A stretch of DNA of 64,000 nucleotides, from positions 186,001-250,000 of the forward strand of contig NZ_VCGY01000004.1 in NCBI RefSeq assembly GCF_016597725.1, in the 5' to 3' direction. Each line of letters opens with the position of its first letter. Position 1 is the first letter of the stretch. Positions 16,861 through 25,886 of this stretch are shown piece by piece. Position numbers and translations under genes: made by a program. The stretch comes from Marinobacter sp. 1-4A (GTDB lineage: Bacteria > Pseudomonadota > Gammaproteobacteria > Pseudomonadales > Oleiphilaceae). Below the pieces are notes generated by a model that was not told where the DNA came from, ran no database searches, and saw nothing but the letters and a program-made list of their open reading frames with translations.

Positions 16861-18710
16861 TCATGAAGCCTAACTCGCTTTTCGCTTCGTTAACCGTACT
16901 GGGCACGCTGATGCTGGTTTCAGATCTGGCAGCCGCACAGAACTGCGCAGAGAATGACGGGCGTCGACGGCGGCCTGGTCAGGCTGCAATAGAGTGCCTT
17001 CCAGCAGTCGACTCACCGAGTGTTAACTCCCAGCAGAACGGAACTGACAAAACCCCAACCTCCACTGGCCAACAAGACCAGATCATCCGCAGGCAAGCAC
17101 AGCAACGTCGTACCAATCCGGTTTCACCCCTACCACGCCCCCAGTTGAGCGATTATCAAGCCTCGGTTCCTGTACCCGACCGTTGGCGTATCGTAGATTC
17201 CTTATATGAAGAACGCTGGTGGGACCCCTACAACCGCAACCTGCTAAAGGGTGATAAGCCTCTATACGATGATTGGTTTTTCAGCTTCACAGGAATCTGG
17301 GATACGGTTTACGAAAGCCGCACTGTTCCAACCCCTGTAGGCAGCAGCAGTACCGGAAACGGCGGCAAGCTGGATTTGATCGGCAACGGCGAGCAGCAGT
17401 TCTTTAATCAGAACCTACTGATGGAGTTCGTCTATTACAAGGGCAACACTACGTTTAAGCCGCCCGATTTAGAATTTCGGTTCCTCCCTGTTGTTAATTA
17501 CAACCGTTTGGAACTGCAAGAAGTGCAGGGGGTCAATGCCAATCCCAACGACGGTACAACACGCAGCGACAGCCATATTGGTATTCAGGGGGCTTTTGTG
17601 GACTACCACCTGCGGAACGTGTCGGCAAACTACGATTTTGACAGCGTGCGGGTGGGTATTCAGCCCTTCACCAACGATTTCCGCGGTTTTCTGTTCAACG
17701 ACAGTCCTGTGGGTGTCCGCCTCTTTGGAACGCGAAGTAATAACATTTTCCAATACAACCTAGGCTGGTTTCGGCGTCTGGAAAAAGACACCAACAGCGG
17801 CCTGAACGATGTTGGCCAATCCTTGCGGGATGACGATATCTTCGTCGCCAATCTCTATTGGCAGGATTTGTTCAAGAAAGGTCTGATTTCTCAGTTCAGT
17901 GTGCTGCACAACCGCAACAATGAGGATGCCTTTTATTACGACAATAACGACTTTGTAGCCCGCCCTGCGTCTATAGGTTTGGAAAAACCACGCAGTTATC
18001 AGGTGACTTATTTGGGCTACGCGGTTGATGGGCATATCGGCAGGCTTAACTTGTCGGCCCAAGCCTATTATGCCTTTGGCGATGAATCTGTAGGCACCTT
18101 TCGCGATGCCAGCACAGATATCCAAGCCTTCTTTTTCGCAATGGAGCCTTCAATCGATTTCGACTGGTTTCGGCTGAGATCATCCTTTGTTTATGCCTCC
18201 GGCGACAGCGACCCCTTCGATGACAAGTCAACGGGCTTTGATGCTGTATTCGAGAACCCGTTGATTGCAGGAGCAGACACCAGCTACTGGATTCGCCAAG
18301 CCGTTCCCTTGATTGGTGGTGGGCGTGTGGCTCTATCCGGGCGCAACGGCATTTTACCCTCACTGCGCTCATCCAAAGAGCAGGGTCAGGCCAACTTTGC
18401 GAACCCGGGTTTGCGTATGGCAGGGCTAGGTTTTGATGCGGATGTTCTACCGACGCTGCGCGTTAGCGGCAATTGGAATCTCTTGCAGTTTGACGATACC
18501 ACCGTTTTGGAAACGGCCCGCAATCAGGGCGGGGTTGACCGGACATTGGGGCAGGACATATCGCTGTCGGCAATTTATCGGCCACTCAATAGCCAGAACA
18601 TTATTCTGCGGGGTTCTTACTCCCGTTTGTTACCGGGTGATGGCTTCAAGTCTTTGTTTGAGGACGAAAGCCCTGACTACTTCCTTTTTAATCTGGTTTT
18701 AACCTATTGA
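16857..18710 (+). CDS. Predicted outer-membrane beta-barrel, candidate porin of an electron conduit
   Basis: The frame starts at the ATGA overlap with the preceding stop (a second ATG at 16863 is possible). A signal peptide ends near AAAQ. A Pro/Gln/Thr-rich linker of about 80 residues containing two Cys follows. The remainder alternates polar and aromatic residues in amphipathic strands, and the chain ends ...FLFNLVLTY, a C-terminal aromatic typical of BAM substrates. Segments such as FVYYKGNTTFKPPDLEFRFLP and VRVGIQPFTNDFRGFLFNDSP look like long barrel strands. I recognise no named porin family. Sandwiched between periplasmic multiheme genes it is a natural analogue of MtrB/PioB conduit barrels, but I see no clear homology to them. 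Confidence 0.75.
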   Translation: MIMKPNSLFASLTVLGTLMLVSDLAAAQNCAENDGRRRRPGQAAIECLPAVDSPSVNSQQNGTDKTPTSTGQQDQIIRRQAQQRRTNPVSPLPRPQLSDYQASVPVPDRWRIVDSLYEERWWDPYNRNLLKGDKPLYDDWFFSFTGIWDTVYESRTVPTPVGSSSTGNGGKLDLIGNGEQQFFNQNLLMEFVYYKGNTTFKPPDLEFRFLPVVNYNRLELQEVQGVNANPNDGTTRSDSHIGIQGAFVDYHLRNVSANYDFDSVRVGIQPFTNDFRGFLFNDSPVGVRLFGTRSNNIFQYNLGWFRRLEKDTNSGLNDVGQSLRDDDIFVANLYWQDLFKKGLISQFSVLHNRNNEDAFYYDNNDFVARPASIGLEKPRSYQVTYLGYAVDGHIGRLNLSAQAYYAFGDESVGTFRDASTDIQAFFFAMEPSIDFDWFRLRSSFVYASGDSDPFDDKSTGFDAVFENPLIAGADTSYWIRQAVPLIGGGRVALSGRNGILPSLRSSKEQGQANFANPGLRMAGLGFDADVLPTLRVSGNWNLLQFDDTTVLETARNQGGVDRTLGQDISLSAIYRPLNSQNIILRGSYSRLLPGDGFKSLFEDESPDYFLFNLVLTY

Positions 18711-18727
18711 ACCAAATAACTAAAATA

Positions 18728-21700
18728 ATGGCGGCTCTTATGCAAAATGGATTCTGGCGATTAGATGCTGTTCGCAACATACTCGTAATGGGCGCAGTGC
18801 TGCTCGGGCTGGGAGCTGCGAGTACTCTGGTTTATGGTTCAAGCCAATATGAGAAAATCGACCGGCAGTACGTTACTGCGCCCCATGCACCGGCTACCCA
18901 AAGTGATAGTGATGTGGAGCTTAAAAGTGCTGGGTGCGTAAGTTGCCATACAGACTCCGATGCCAAGAACATGCATGTTAGCGAGTCGGTGAAGCTAGGC
19001 TGCGCTGATTGCCACGGAGGCAATCCAGAGGTCACATTCTCAGGAGTTCAGGGTGCCAACCTGAGCAACCTGACCTACAAATCCACGATGCAAAAAGCCC
19101 ACGTTTTACCTCGCTACCCGGATGCCTGGCCCACCAGTCGAAACCCCGAACGCACTTACACGCTCTTGAACAAAGAAAGCCCGGAATTTGTGCGCTTTAT
19201 TAATCCTTCGGATTTGCGTGTTGCTAATGAATCCTGTGGAGCCTGCCATCAGGGGATTGTTGAAGCATCAACCCGCAGTTTGCACAGCACCACAGCAATG
19301 TTCTGGGCGGCTGCTTCCTACAATAACGGTATTCTGCCGTACAAAGATCCCATTATGGGTGAGTCCTATAGCCGTGACGGCGTAGGAACGGTTCTGAAAG
19401 GCCCAAAGATACCCGAAGATCTGGAAGATGAAGCGGCAGCTATGGGAATTGTGCCGCAATTAATGCCACTGGCTGCTTGGGAAACGGTTAAACCGGGCGA
19501 CATCTTCAGGGTGTTCGAGGATGGCGGTCGTAATATCGGAACCCTGTTTCCCGAAACAGGGTTACCCAATGCGCCCGGATTGATTCAACGCTTGGAAGAG
19601 CCCGGCCGCCCAGATTTCAAACAGTCAAACCGCGGGCCGGGAACAGGGCAGAGGATTGCTGTGCCTTTGCTGAACATCACCAAGACCCGTTTGAATGATC
19701 CACTTACCTGGTTCATTGGTACGAATGACCAGCCAGGTGACTACCGTCACTCCGGGTGCGCATCCTGCCACGTGGTGTACGCCAACGATCGTGAAGTTGC
19801 TCATTCGGGGCCGTACGCGCAGTTCGGGCACGATGGCAAAACTGCCACTAAAGACCCCACCATCAACAAAGCCGAGTCTGGCCATCCTTTGGAACACAAA
19901 TTTACCCGGGCTGTACCCAGCAGCCAGTGTATGAGTTGCCACATGCATCAGCCCAATATGTTTATGAACACCTTTTTGGGCTACACCATGTGGGACTACG
20001 AGTCTGACGCACCCTTTATGTGGCCGGAAAAGCAGCAGTATCCAACGGCGGAAGAACGCCGGAAAGTGCTGGAACGCAACCCCGAAGGTGCAGCGCCAAG
20101 AGGAAAGTGGGCAGATCTGGATTTCTTGAAGAAGGTTTGGGAAAACAACGATCAATATCAGGATACCCAATTTGCCGATTACCACGGCCATGGCTGGAAC
20201 TTCCGAGCGGTATTCAAGCGAGATCGCAAAGGGCACTTGCTGGATGAAGACGGTGAGATCGTCACCAATGATGACCCGGAAAAATTCAAAAAGGCGGTTC
20301 ATCTTACGTCTACGCACCTAGACGCGGGTATGCATTGCGCGGACTGCCACTTCTCGCAGGACAACCATGGAAACGGATACCTATATGGTGAAGTGGCTAT
20401 GGCTGTAGAAGTCGGGTGCAAAGATTGTCACGGCACCGCACAGGAGCTTCCCAACCTGTTTACCTCGGGGCCAGCCGCGCTCGAAGGTGGCACCGATATG
20501 TCGTTGATGCGAACACCCGATGGACGGCGACGGTTTGAGTGGATCAATAACGACCTTTACCAACGCTCAATCATGTACCCAGACAAGGAATGGAAAGTCA
20601 GTCTGGTGAAGAAGAGCGTTAGCAAAACCAGCGCGGACTACAACGAGAAGGCTGCTCGGGCCAAACTCATGAGTAACGACGTAACCGTGCAGCACTTCGG
20701 CGTTGACGTACCCGTGGAAGATCTGGCCCATTCCAACGACAAGATGGAATGCTATGCCTGCCATACCTCCTGGACCAATACCTGCGGCGGCTGCCACCTG
20801 CCCATAAAAGCCAATGAAAAGACCGAGCGGCACCACTATGAGGGCGGCGAAACACGCAACTTTGCCAGCTATAACCCGCAAGTCGCTGGCGACCAAATGT
20901 TTTTGTTGGGCAAGCACTCTCCGGGCAAAGGCGGAAAGTACGCACCCGTGCGCTCGTCTTCTGCCCTTGTGCTTTCATCCGAAAATGCCAACCGCGAAAA
21001 AATCTATATACAGCAGCCACCTATCGCAGCGAGTGGTTACAGTTCACAGGCATTTAACCCTCATTTCCCCCACACCACGCGCAAAACGGAAACCAAAACC
21101 TGTTCGAATTGCCATTTGGCTGAGGCCAACGACAACAATGCCATCATGTCGCAACTGCTGGTGATGGGTACTAACTCCATTAACTTTATTGGTTATTACG
21201 CTTGGCTCGGCACCGAATCGAATGTTACCGGTGTGGAAGTCACCGAATGGGACGAGCCGCAAGCGGTGATTGGCAGCTATCTGCACCGCTATGCCTACCC
21301 GGACTGGTTTAAGGATCATCAAGACAATAATGAGCGCCTGGAAACAGCCTATACGCACAGCTCCGGCAAGGCCCAGTGTGTGCAAATGCGAGGCGAGTAT
21401 CTCTATGTTGCCGAAGGCACGAGCGGCTTCCGTGTTTACGATATTGCGTCTATCGCCAACAAAGGTGTCTCCCAGCGCATCATTACCGCACCGGCTAGCC
21501 CTTTGGGTCACGACACCCACATCTCCAGTTCAAACGCGAGCTGCGTGGCTCTGCCGAGTAATCAACCCATTCGCCCCTCGTTAAACACTGGCGAGCTAAT
21601 GCGCAAGACCAACCAGGAGCAGCCTTTTGCGCCTATTTATAATTACGCGCTGATCACCGATACAGAAGAAGGTCTGATTCTGGTGGATATAGACACGCTC

Positions 21701-22489
21701 ATGGATGGAGAGCCCACCAATAATAAGCTCAAGCGCGCACTGACGTGGAATGAAAACGGTGTGCTCAAAGGCGCAAAACACCTCACCATTGGCGGAAACT
21801 ATGTTTATGTGGCCGCAGATGCAGGCATGGTGATATTGGACCTAAGCGCCCCGCTCAAACCCAAAGTAGCCGCCGTGGTGCCCATGCAAGATGTGCGTGC
21901 CAGTGCCTTGCAGTTCCGCTACCTGTTTGTCACCAATGCGGAGGGTTTGCAGGTAATTGATGTAACCCATCCGGATAAGCCAAAACTCGTTTCTGAAGCA
22001 AGGCTTGGGATCAAAGATGCTCAAAAGCTCTACCTGTCCCGCACCTACGCCTATATTGCCGCTGGCAAAGAAGGTTTGTTGATTGTGGATATTGAATCCC
22101 CGGAGCAGCCCAAGCTGCACGTGCAGTTTGATGCAGGCGGGCGTTTGGGCGACAGTCGCGACGTGGTTGTTGGTGCCACCAATGCTTCACTGTTTGCCTA
22201 TGTTGCTGATGGCAAAAATGGCTTGCAGATTGTTCAGCTCACTTCGCCCGAGCTGCAGCCGAACTTCTATGGCTTTAGCCCGGAGCCTGTGCCGAAGTTT
22301 ATCGCCAGCTACCCCACAGCGTCGCCAGCCCTAAGTTTGTCGCGCGGGCTTGATCGGGATAGGGGGGTGGATGAAACCGGCGGCCAGATTGCGGTATTTG
22401 GCCGTAAAGGCTCAAGGCCTTTGAATAAAGGCGAGATGGAAAAGCTTTATCTCGATGAAAATGGAGAACCGTGGTTCGTAAAGGATTAG
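18728..22489 (+). CDS. Large decaheme cytochrome c with C-terminal LVIVD-type beta-propeller
   Basis: The frame extends to a TTG at 18707; ATG 18728 (or 18740) is preferred and gives about 1253 residues. One uncleaved-looking hydrophobic segment (about 17-36) anchors the N-terminus. Ten CxxCH motifs occur between about residues 69 and 795 (CVSCH, CADCH, CGACH, CASCH, CMSCH, CADCH, CKDCH, CYACH, CGGCH, CSNCH). Beyond about residue 880 come repeated blades of the form YLYVAEGTSGFRVYDI, YVYVAADAGMVILDL and YAYIAAGKEGLLIVDI, which match the LVIVD repeat. The propeller may be a docking or surface module. It lies 17 bases after the barrel gene and is the largest electron carrier of the operon. Whether it ends up periplasmic or exposed outside cannot be told. 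Confidence 0.9.
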   Translation: MAALMQNGFWRLDAVRNILVMGAVLLGLGAASTLVYGSSQYEKIDRQYVTAPHAPATQSDSDVELKSAGCVSCHTDSDAKNMHVSESVKLGCADCHGGNPEVTFSGVQGANLSNLTYKSTMQKAHVLPRYPDAWPTSRNPERTYTLLNKESPEFVRFINPSDLRVANESCGACHQGIVEASTRSLHSTTAMFWAAASYNNGILPYKDPIMGESYSRDGVGTVLKGPKIPEDLEDEAAAMGIVPQLMPLAAWETVKPGDIFRVFEDGGRNIGTLFPETGLPNAPGLIQRLEEPGRPDFKQSNRGPGTGQRIAVPLLNITKTRLNDPLTWFIGTNDQPGDYRHSGCASCHVVYANDREVAHSGPYAQFGHDGKTATKDPTINKAESGHPLEHKFTRAVPSSQCMSCHMHQPNMFMNTFLGYTMWDYESDAPFMWPEKQQYPTAEERRKVLERNPEGAAPRGKWADLDFLKKVWENNDQYQDTQFADYHGHGWNFRAVFKRDRKGHLLDEDGEIVTNDDPEKFKKAVHLTSTHLDAGMHCADCHFSQDNHGNGYLYGEVAMAVEVGCKDCHGTAQELPNLFTSGPAALEGGTDMSLMRTPDGRRRFEWINNDLYQRSIMYPDKEWKVSLVKKSVSKTSADYNEKAARAKLMSNDVTVQHFGVDVPVEDLAHSNDKMECYACHTSWTNTCGGCHLPIKANEKTERHHYEGGETRNFASYNPQVAGDQMFLLGKHSPGKGGKYAPVRSSSALVLSSENANREKIYIQQPPIAASGYSSQAFNPHFPHTTRKTETKTCSNCHLAEANDNNAIMSQLLVMGTNSINFIGYYAWLGTESNVTGVEVTEWDEPQAVIGSYLHRYAYPDWFKDHQDNNERLETAYTHSSGKAQCVQMRGEYLYVAEGTSGFRVYDIASIANKGVSQRIITAPASPLGHDTHISSSNASCVALPSNQPIRPSLNTGELMRKTNQEQPFAPIYNYALITDTEEGLILVDIDTLMDGEPTNNKLKRALTWNENGVLKGAKHLTIGGNYVYVAADAGMVILDLSAPLKPKVAAVVPMQDVRASALQFRYLFVTNAEGLQVIDVTHPDKPKLVSEARLGIKDAQKLYLSRTYAYIAAGKEGLLIVDIESPEQPKLHVQFDAGGRLGDSRDVVVGATNASLFAYVADGKNGLQIVQLTSPELQPNFYGFSPEPVPKFIASYPTASPALSLSRGLDRDRGVDETGGQIAVFGRKGSRPLNKGEMEKLYLDENGEPWFVKD

Positions 22490-22541
22490 GGCAGGGCTCC
22501 TTACTTTGCGTTCGCCGTTTTATCGTCACTGAGAGCAAACA

Positions 22542-23858
22542 ATGGCCGGGTTTATTCGAATAACAAGAATATTGATATTGTTGACCATGAGCGCGGTGTT
22601 GGGTGCGGCGTCGGCAACTGCCGGGCCATTGCCACAGAACGACGACTACAAGCATATGGGTGTCGCAACCTGTGCATCGTCTATTTGCCACGGCAAAACG
22701 TCCGCTCAGACAGACGGCAATGTGCAACTTAACGAATACCGGCTCTGGTCTACCACGGATTTTCACTCACGGGCCTACCGTGTGCTGAGCAATCCCGAAT
22801 CCAAGGCCATGGCGAAAGCACTGGGGTTAGCCAACGCCCAGAATGCGACTATCTGCCTCGATTGCCATACAGACCACGTACCTAGCGCTAGGCGTGGCCC
22901 CAAATTCCAGCTGACCGATGGCGTTGGCTGCGAGGGCTGCCACGGAGGTGCGGAAGACTGGCTAAGGAGCCACACCGAACCGAATGTGACGCATCAAGAT
23001 AATCTTGATAACGGGCTTTACCCTTTGTCGGATCCGATAGCCCGCGCGGACTTATGCCTATCCTGTCACATGGGCACCAAAGACAAGTTCGCCACTCACG
23101 CCATTATGGCGGCGGGCCATCCGCGCCTAAGCTTCGAGCTGGACACGTTCACAGCTAACCAGCCCGCACATTATCAAGTAGACGAAGACTATATTGCCCG
23201 CAAAGGCGATCACCCGGTGGGCTATTTATGGGCTGTAGGGCAAGTGGAAATGGCGAAACGGCAGCTCGCCCTGATTGACTCTCATAACCTTGGAAAAAGC
23301 TTGAGTAGAGGCTTGATAGAGCTGTCTATATACGACTGCCATAGTTGCCATCAAGGTATGAACCCCCGCCGTGGCAGGCCTGATGATTTCAGCTCCCAGC
23401 TGCCTATGGGAAGCCTGCGGTTGATGGATCACAGCTTCGATATGGTGGCCGTTATTATTAAAGCTACGGCACCGGCTAGCTACGAAAAATACGCCAGTTC
23501 GGTGCGGGATTTGCACAAAGCGCACAACACACCCAACGCTGTTGGCATCGCAACAGAAAAGTTGCGCGCACAGCTCGTTGAGTTGGCCGCTAATCTTAAA
23601 CGCAAACCACCAAGCCCCGAGACCATTAAGGCGCTGCGCCAGCGTATTGCCGATAACAGCGCACGGGGCCGTTACGCTGATTACAGTAGTGCGGAGCAAG
23701 CATTTCTCGCTTTAGAATCTTTGTCCTACTCCTTAGGGGATCGGAAAAAGATAACAACTCAATTGGACAAAGTGTTTGCCAGTCTGGGTGATGAAAACGA
23801 ATTTAAGCCGAAGCGTTTTGCCACGGCCTGTGCGGCATTAGCGAGAGTTTTGCCTTAG
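22542..23858 (+). CDS. Pentaheme cytochrome c, cytochrome c-554-like
   Basis: A signal peptide (about 1-28) precedes five heme sites: a CASSICH site (CX4CH, residues 43-49), then CLDCH, CEGCH, CLSCH and CHSCH at about 105, 130, 172 and 266. Conserved distal His residues (DFHSRAY, DHVP, AAGHPRL) would be axial ligands. The first two thirds resembles the tetraheme cytochrome c-554 family; the last 150 residues are helical and heme-free. A soluble periplasmic carrier is likely, shuttling between inner-membrane and outer-membrane parts. It lies 52 bases after the large decaheme gene and before the phosphatase gene in the same run. Confidence 0.87.
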   Translation: MAGFIRITRILILLTMSAVLGAASATAGPLPQNDDYKHMGVATCASSICHGKTSAQTDGNVQLNEYRLWSTTDFHSRAYRVLSNPESKAMAKALGLANAQNATICLDCHTDHVPSARRGPKFQLTDGVGCEGCHGGAEDWLRSHTEPNVTHQDNLDNGLYPLSDPIARADLCLSCHMGTKDKFATHAIMAAGHPRLSFELDTFTANQPAHYQVDEDYIARKGDHPVGYLWAVGQVEMAKRQLALIDSHNLGKSLSRGLIELSIYDCHSCHQGMNPRRGRPDDFSSQLPMGSLRLMDHSFDMVAVIIKATAPASYEKYASSVRDLHKAHNTPNAVGIATEKLRAQLVELAANLKRKPPSPETIKALRQRIADNSARGRYADYSSAEQAFLALESLSYSLGDRKKITTQLDKVFASLGDENEFKPKRFATACAALARVLP

Positions 23859-23901
23859 CAGCCTGCTTGAACACAATAAAAGACCATAAGAGACCGCAGC
23901 C

Positions 23902-24750
23902 ATGTTTCGATTATTGGGTAAAACACATCCGGGGGCTGTGCGTGAACAGAACGAAGATGCATTTTACAGCAATGACTCAACTGGGTTAGCGGCTGTGGTT
24001 GACGGTATGGGAGGTTACGCTGCGGGCGAAGTGGCCAGCGCTATTATTGTGGAATCTCTGGGTGAGCTGAACCCCTCGGCTGGAGGACTTGTGGCCGCCT
24101 TAATGGAATGCCACACACGCATTCTGCAGCACTCCAAAGTTCATCCGGAGAGCAAGGGTATGGGTGCAGCGGTTGTTGTGGCTAAATTGGAGCCCAAGCA
24201 GTTGAGCATTTGCTGGGCTGGCGACTCAAGAGCTTATTTGTTCAACCGTGATACTGGCCTCAGGCGGGTTTCCAGAGATCACTCCTACGTACACTGGCTG
24301 TTTTCCCAAGGTAAGATTACTGAGGAGGAAGCCCGCAACCATCCCAAGCGTAACTTGGTTACCCAGTGTTTGGGGCTCAGCGCTCCGCAGCCGGAACTGA
24401 CCACTGTGGCATGGAAACCGGGGGATAGTTTGCTGCTATGTTCAGACGGTTTGACAGATGAGCTGGATGACCGCTCTATTGAAAATACGCTGAATGAAGC
24501 TCTTAGCGCTGACGATTTCAGTGCGGTGGCAGTGGATGAACTGATTGCTGAAGCGCTTGAGGCAGGCGGCAAGGATAACGTTACCGTGTTGATAGCAGAA
24601 AACCTGCATGTGGCGGATGATATGCTTGATGAGCCAAACGTTGAGACATCTTCTGCAACACAACGGAATTCCTTGTTACCCATTCTATTGGGAGCAGGCG
24701 CTGCTGTTTTGGTGTTAACGATTGGCTTACTCTGGCACTTTAGCGGGTAG
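23902..24750 (+). CDS. PP2C-family Ser/Thr phosphatase with C-terminal membrane anchor
   Basis: All PP2C metal and core motifs are present: GAVREQNEDAF, VDGMGGYAAGE, WAGDSRAYL, RDHSYV, LLCSDGLTDEL and GGKDNVTV. The catalytic domain fills residues 1-235. A linker and a single hydrophobic helix (about 255-280) fix it to the inner membrane with the enzyme in the cytoplasm. It should reverse phosphorylation by the operon's membrane kinase. Kinase, PP2C and FHA trios are also a hallmark of type VI secretion loci, but no tss gene occurs here. It lies 43 bases after the pentaheme gene and 45 before the FHA gene. Confidence 0.93.
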   Translation: MFRLLGKTHPGAVREQNEDAFYSNDSTGLAAVVDGMGGYAAGEVASAIIVESLGELNPSAGGLVAALMECHTRILQHSKVHPESKGMGAAVVVAKLEPKQLSICWAGDSRAYLFNRDTGLRRVSRDHSYVHWLFSQGKITEEEARNHPKRNLVTQCLGLSAPQPELTTVAWKPGDSLLLCSDGLTDELDDRSIENTLNEALSADDFSAVAVDELIAEALEAGGKDNVTVLIAENLHVADDMLDEPNVETSSATQRNSLLPILLGAGAAVLVLTIGLLWHFSG

Positions 24751-24795
24751 AGTAGCCAACAACCTCTTTTTCATAGTCAGTGAGTTAGGCGAGCC

Positions 24796-25839
24796 ATGAC
24801 AACACAACAAAACAGCCTGATATTTCTTCTCCGGTCTGTGAACGGTGAGCAACAGCTGCCGGTTGCTAAACAACTGAAAATGGGGCGCAGCGCTGAGTGC
24901 GATGTCGTGTTGGACCAAGGTGGTGCGTCCCGACAACATGCCGTTTTAACTCCAGACCCAGAAGGGGTGTGGGTCGAGGATAGCGGGTCCACCAACGGTA
25001 CATTTGTGAATGGTGAACGCATTGAGCAAGCTTGCTTGCTCAAAGAAGGTGACCAGCTGCAGGTTGGCCAATCGATATTCACGCTCTTCATCAAAGCCCC
25101 CGTGGTGGAACAAGATCCGGATGCGACGTTGCTGTACGGTGCCAGCGCCGATCCCGATGCGACTTTACTGCATGGTGATTTGGATAAGGAAGAAGCTCAG
25201 GTACCTGAAGAGGCGCCTTTCGCCAAAGAAGTGCCCGATGATGACTCTAAGCCGGAAGCAGGTGATTCCAAAGCGCCGCCTTCTTGGGTTCTCAATAACC
25301 AGCAAAGCGTTGATGGCACCGCATTTTTTTCCAAGGATTCGTTGCCGGGATTACAGCCTAACAGTGAGGATCAAAAGATCCCGCAACAAGCAGTGGACGA
25401 GCCCACACTGATTGGCACGAGCGATCCGGTTGTGGGATTGCGCTTTCAGCTCATTGGGGAGGGTAAAAACCAATGGGAGATCGGTCGCTCACCGAATTCC
25501 GATGTAATGCTGAACCATGAGAGCGTGTCTGGCGCCCATGCACAAATCATCAATGACGCAGGTCGCTGGAAAGTCGTGGATCTCATGTCGGCCAATGGCA
25601 CCTACGCTAACGGTAAAAAGTGTCTAACAGGCTATCTATCCAGTGGTGATCTTGTGTGCTTTGGCAGTGTGGAGTGTGCATTTATGCTGCCGGAAGGCGA
25701 ACAACAGCCGGAACCTATGGTTGAGTCTCGCAGCCCGACGAAAGTGTCTGGCACCGATATTAAAACCGCCGCTATTGCCTTTATAGCGACTGCTGCCGCG
25801 GCTGGCCTTGTCTTACTCATTGTAACGAACTTCTTTTAA
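24796..25839 (+). CDS. Double-FHA-domain membrane protein
   Basis: Two complete FHA domains flank an acidic, low-complexity linker. The first (about 20-90) has GRSAECDVVL, SRQHAVL and STNGTFVNG. The second (about 215-290) has GRSPNSDVML, SGAHAQI and SANGTYANG. A repeated DPDATLL motif lies just after the first FHA (about 112-130) and contains Thr residues that could themselves be phosphorylated. A C-terminal hydrophobic helix (about 320-345) anchors the protein with FHA domains in the cytoplasm. It is probably a scaffold that reads phosphothreonines written by the operon's kinase. It is the last gene of the run and is followed at once by a strong terminator. Confidence 0.9.
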   Translation: MTTQQNSLIFLLRSVNGEQQLPVAKQLKMGRSAECDVVLDQGGASRQHAVLTPDPEGVWVEDSGSTNGTFVNGERIEQACLLKEGDQLQVGQSIFTLFIKAPVVEQDPDATLLYGASADPDATLLHGDLDKEEAQVPEEAPFAKEVPDDDSKPEAGDSKAPPSWVLNNQQSVDGTAFFSKDSLPGLQPNSEDQKIPQQAVDEPTLIGTSDPVVGLRFQLIGEGKNQWEIGRSPNSDVMLNHESVSGAHAQIINDAGRWKVVDLMSANGTYANGKKCLTGYLSSGDLVCFGSVECAFMLPEGEQQPEPMVESRSPTKVSGTDIKTAAIAFIATAAAAGLVLLIVTNFF

Positions 25840-25841
25840 AC

Positions 25842-25868
25842 GATCGCTCACAATAAAAGTGAGCGATC
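25842..25868 (+). terminator. Terminator closing the 11-gene cytochrome/signalling operon
   Basis: A perfect 10-bp inverted repeat (GATCGCTCAC at 25842-25851, GTGAGCGATC at 25859-25868) surrounds an AATAAAA loop, with T-rich sequence after it. It starts three bases past the last stop codon and lies between two convergent genes, so it may stop transcription from both sides. Confidence 0.8.
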
Positions 25869-25886
25869 TTCTCTTGGTTTAGGCCG

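Noticed and set aside
8152..25839. Type VI secretion locus, suggested by kinase, PP2C and FHA genes
   Set aside because: No tss, hcp, vgrG or clpV-like gene is present; the partners are cytochromes and a barrel.
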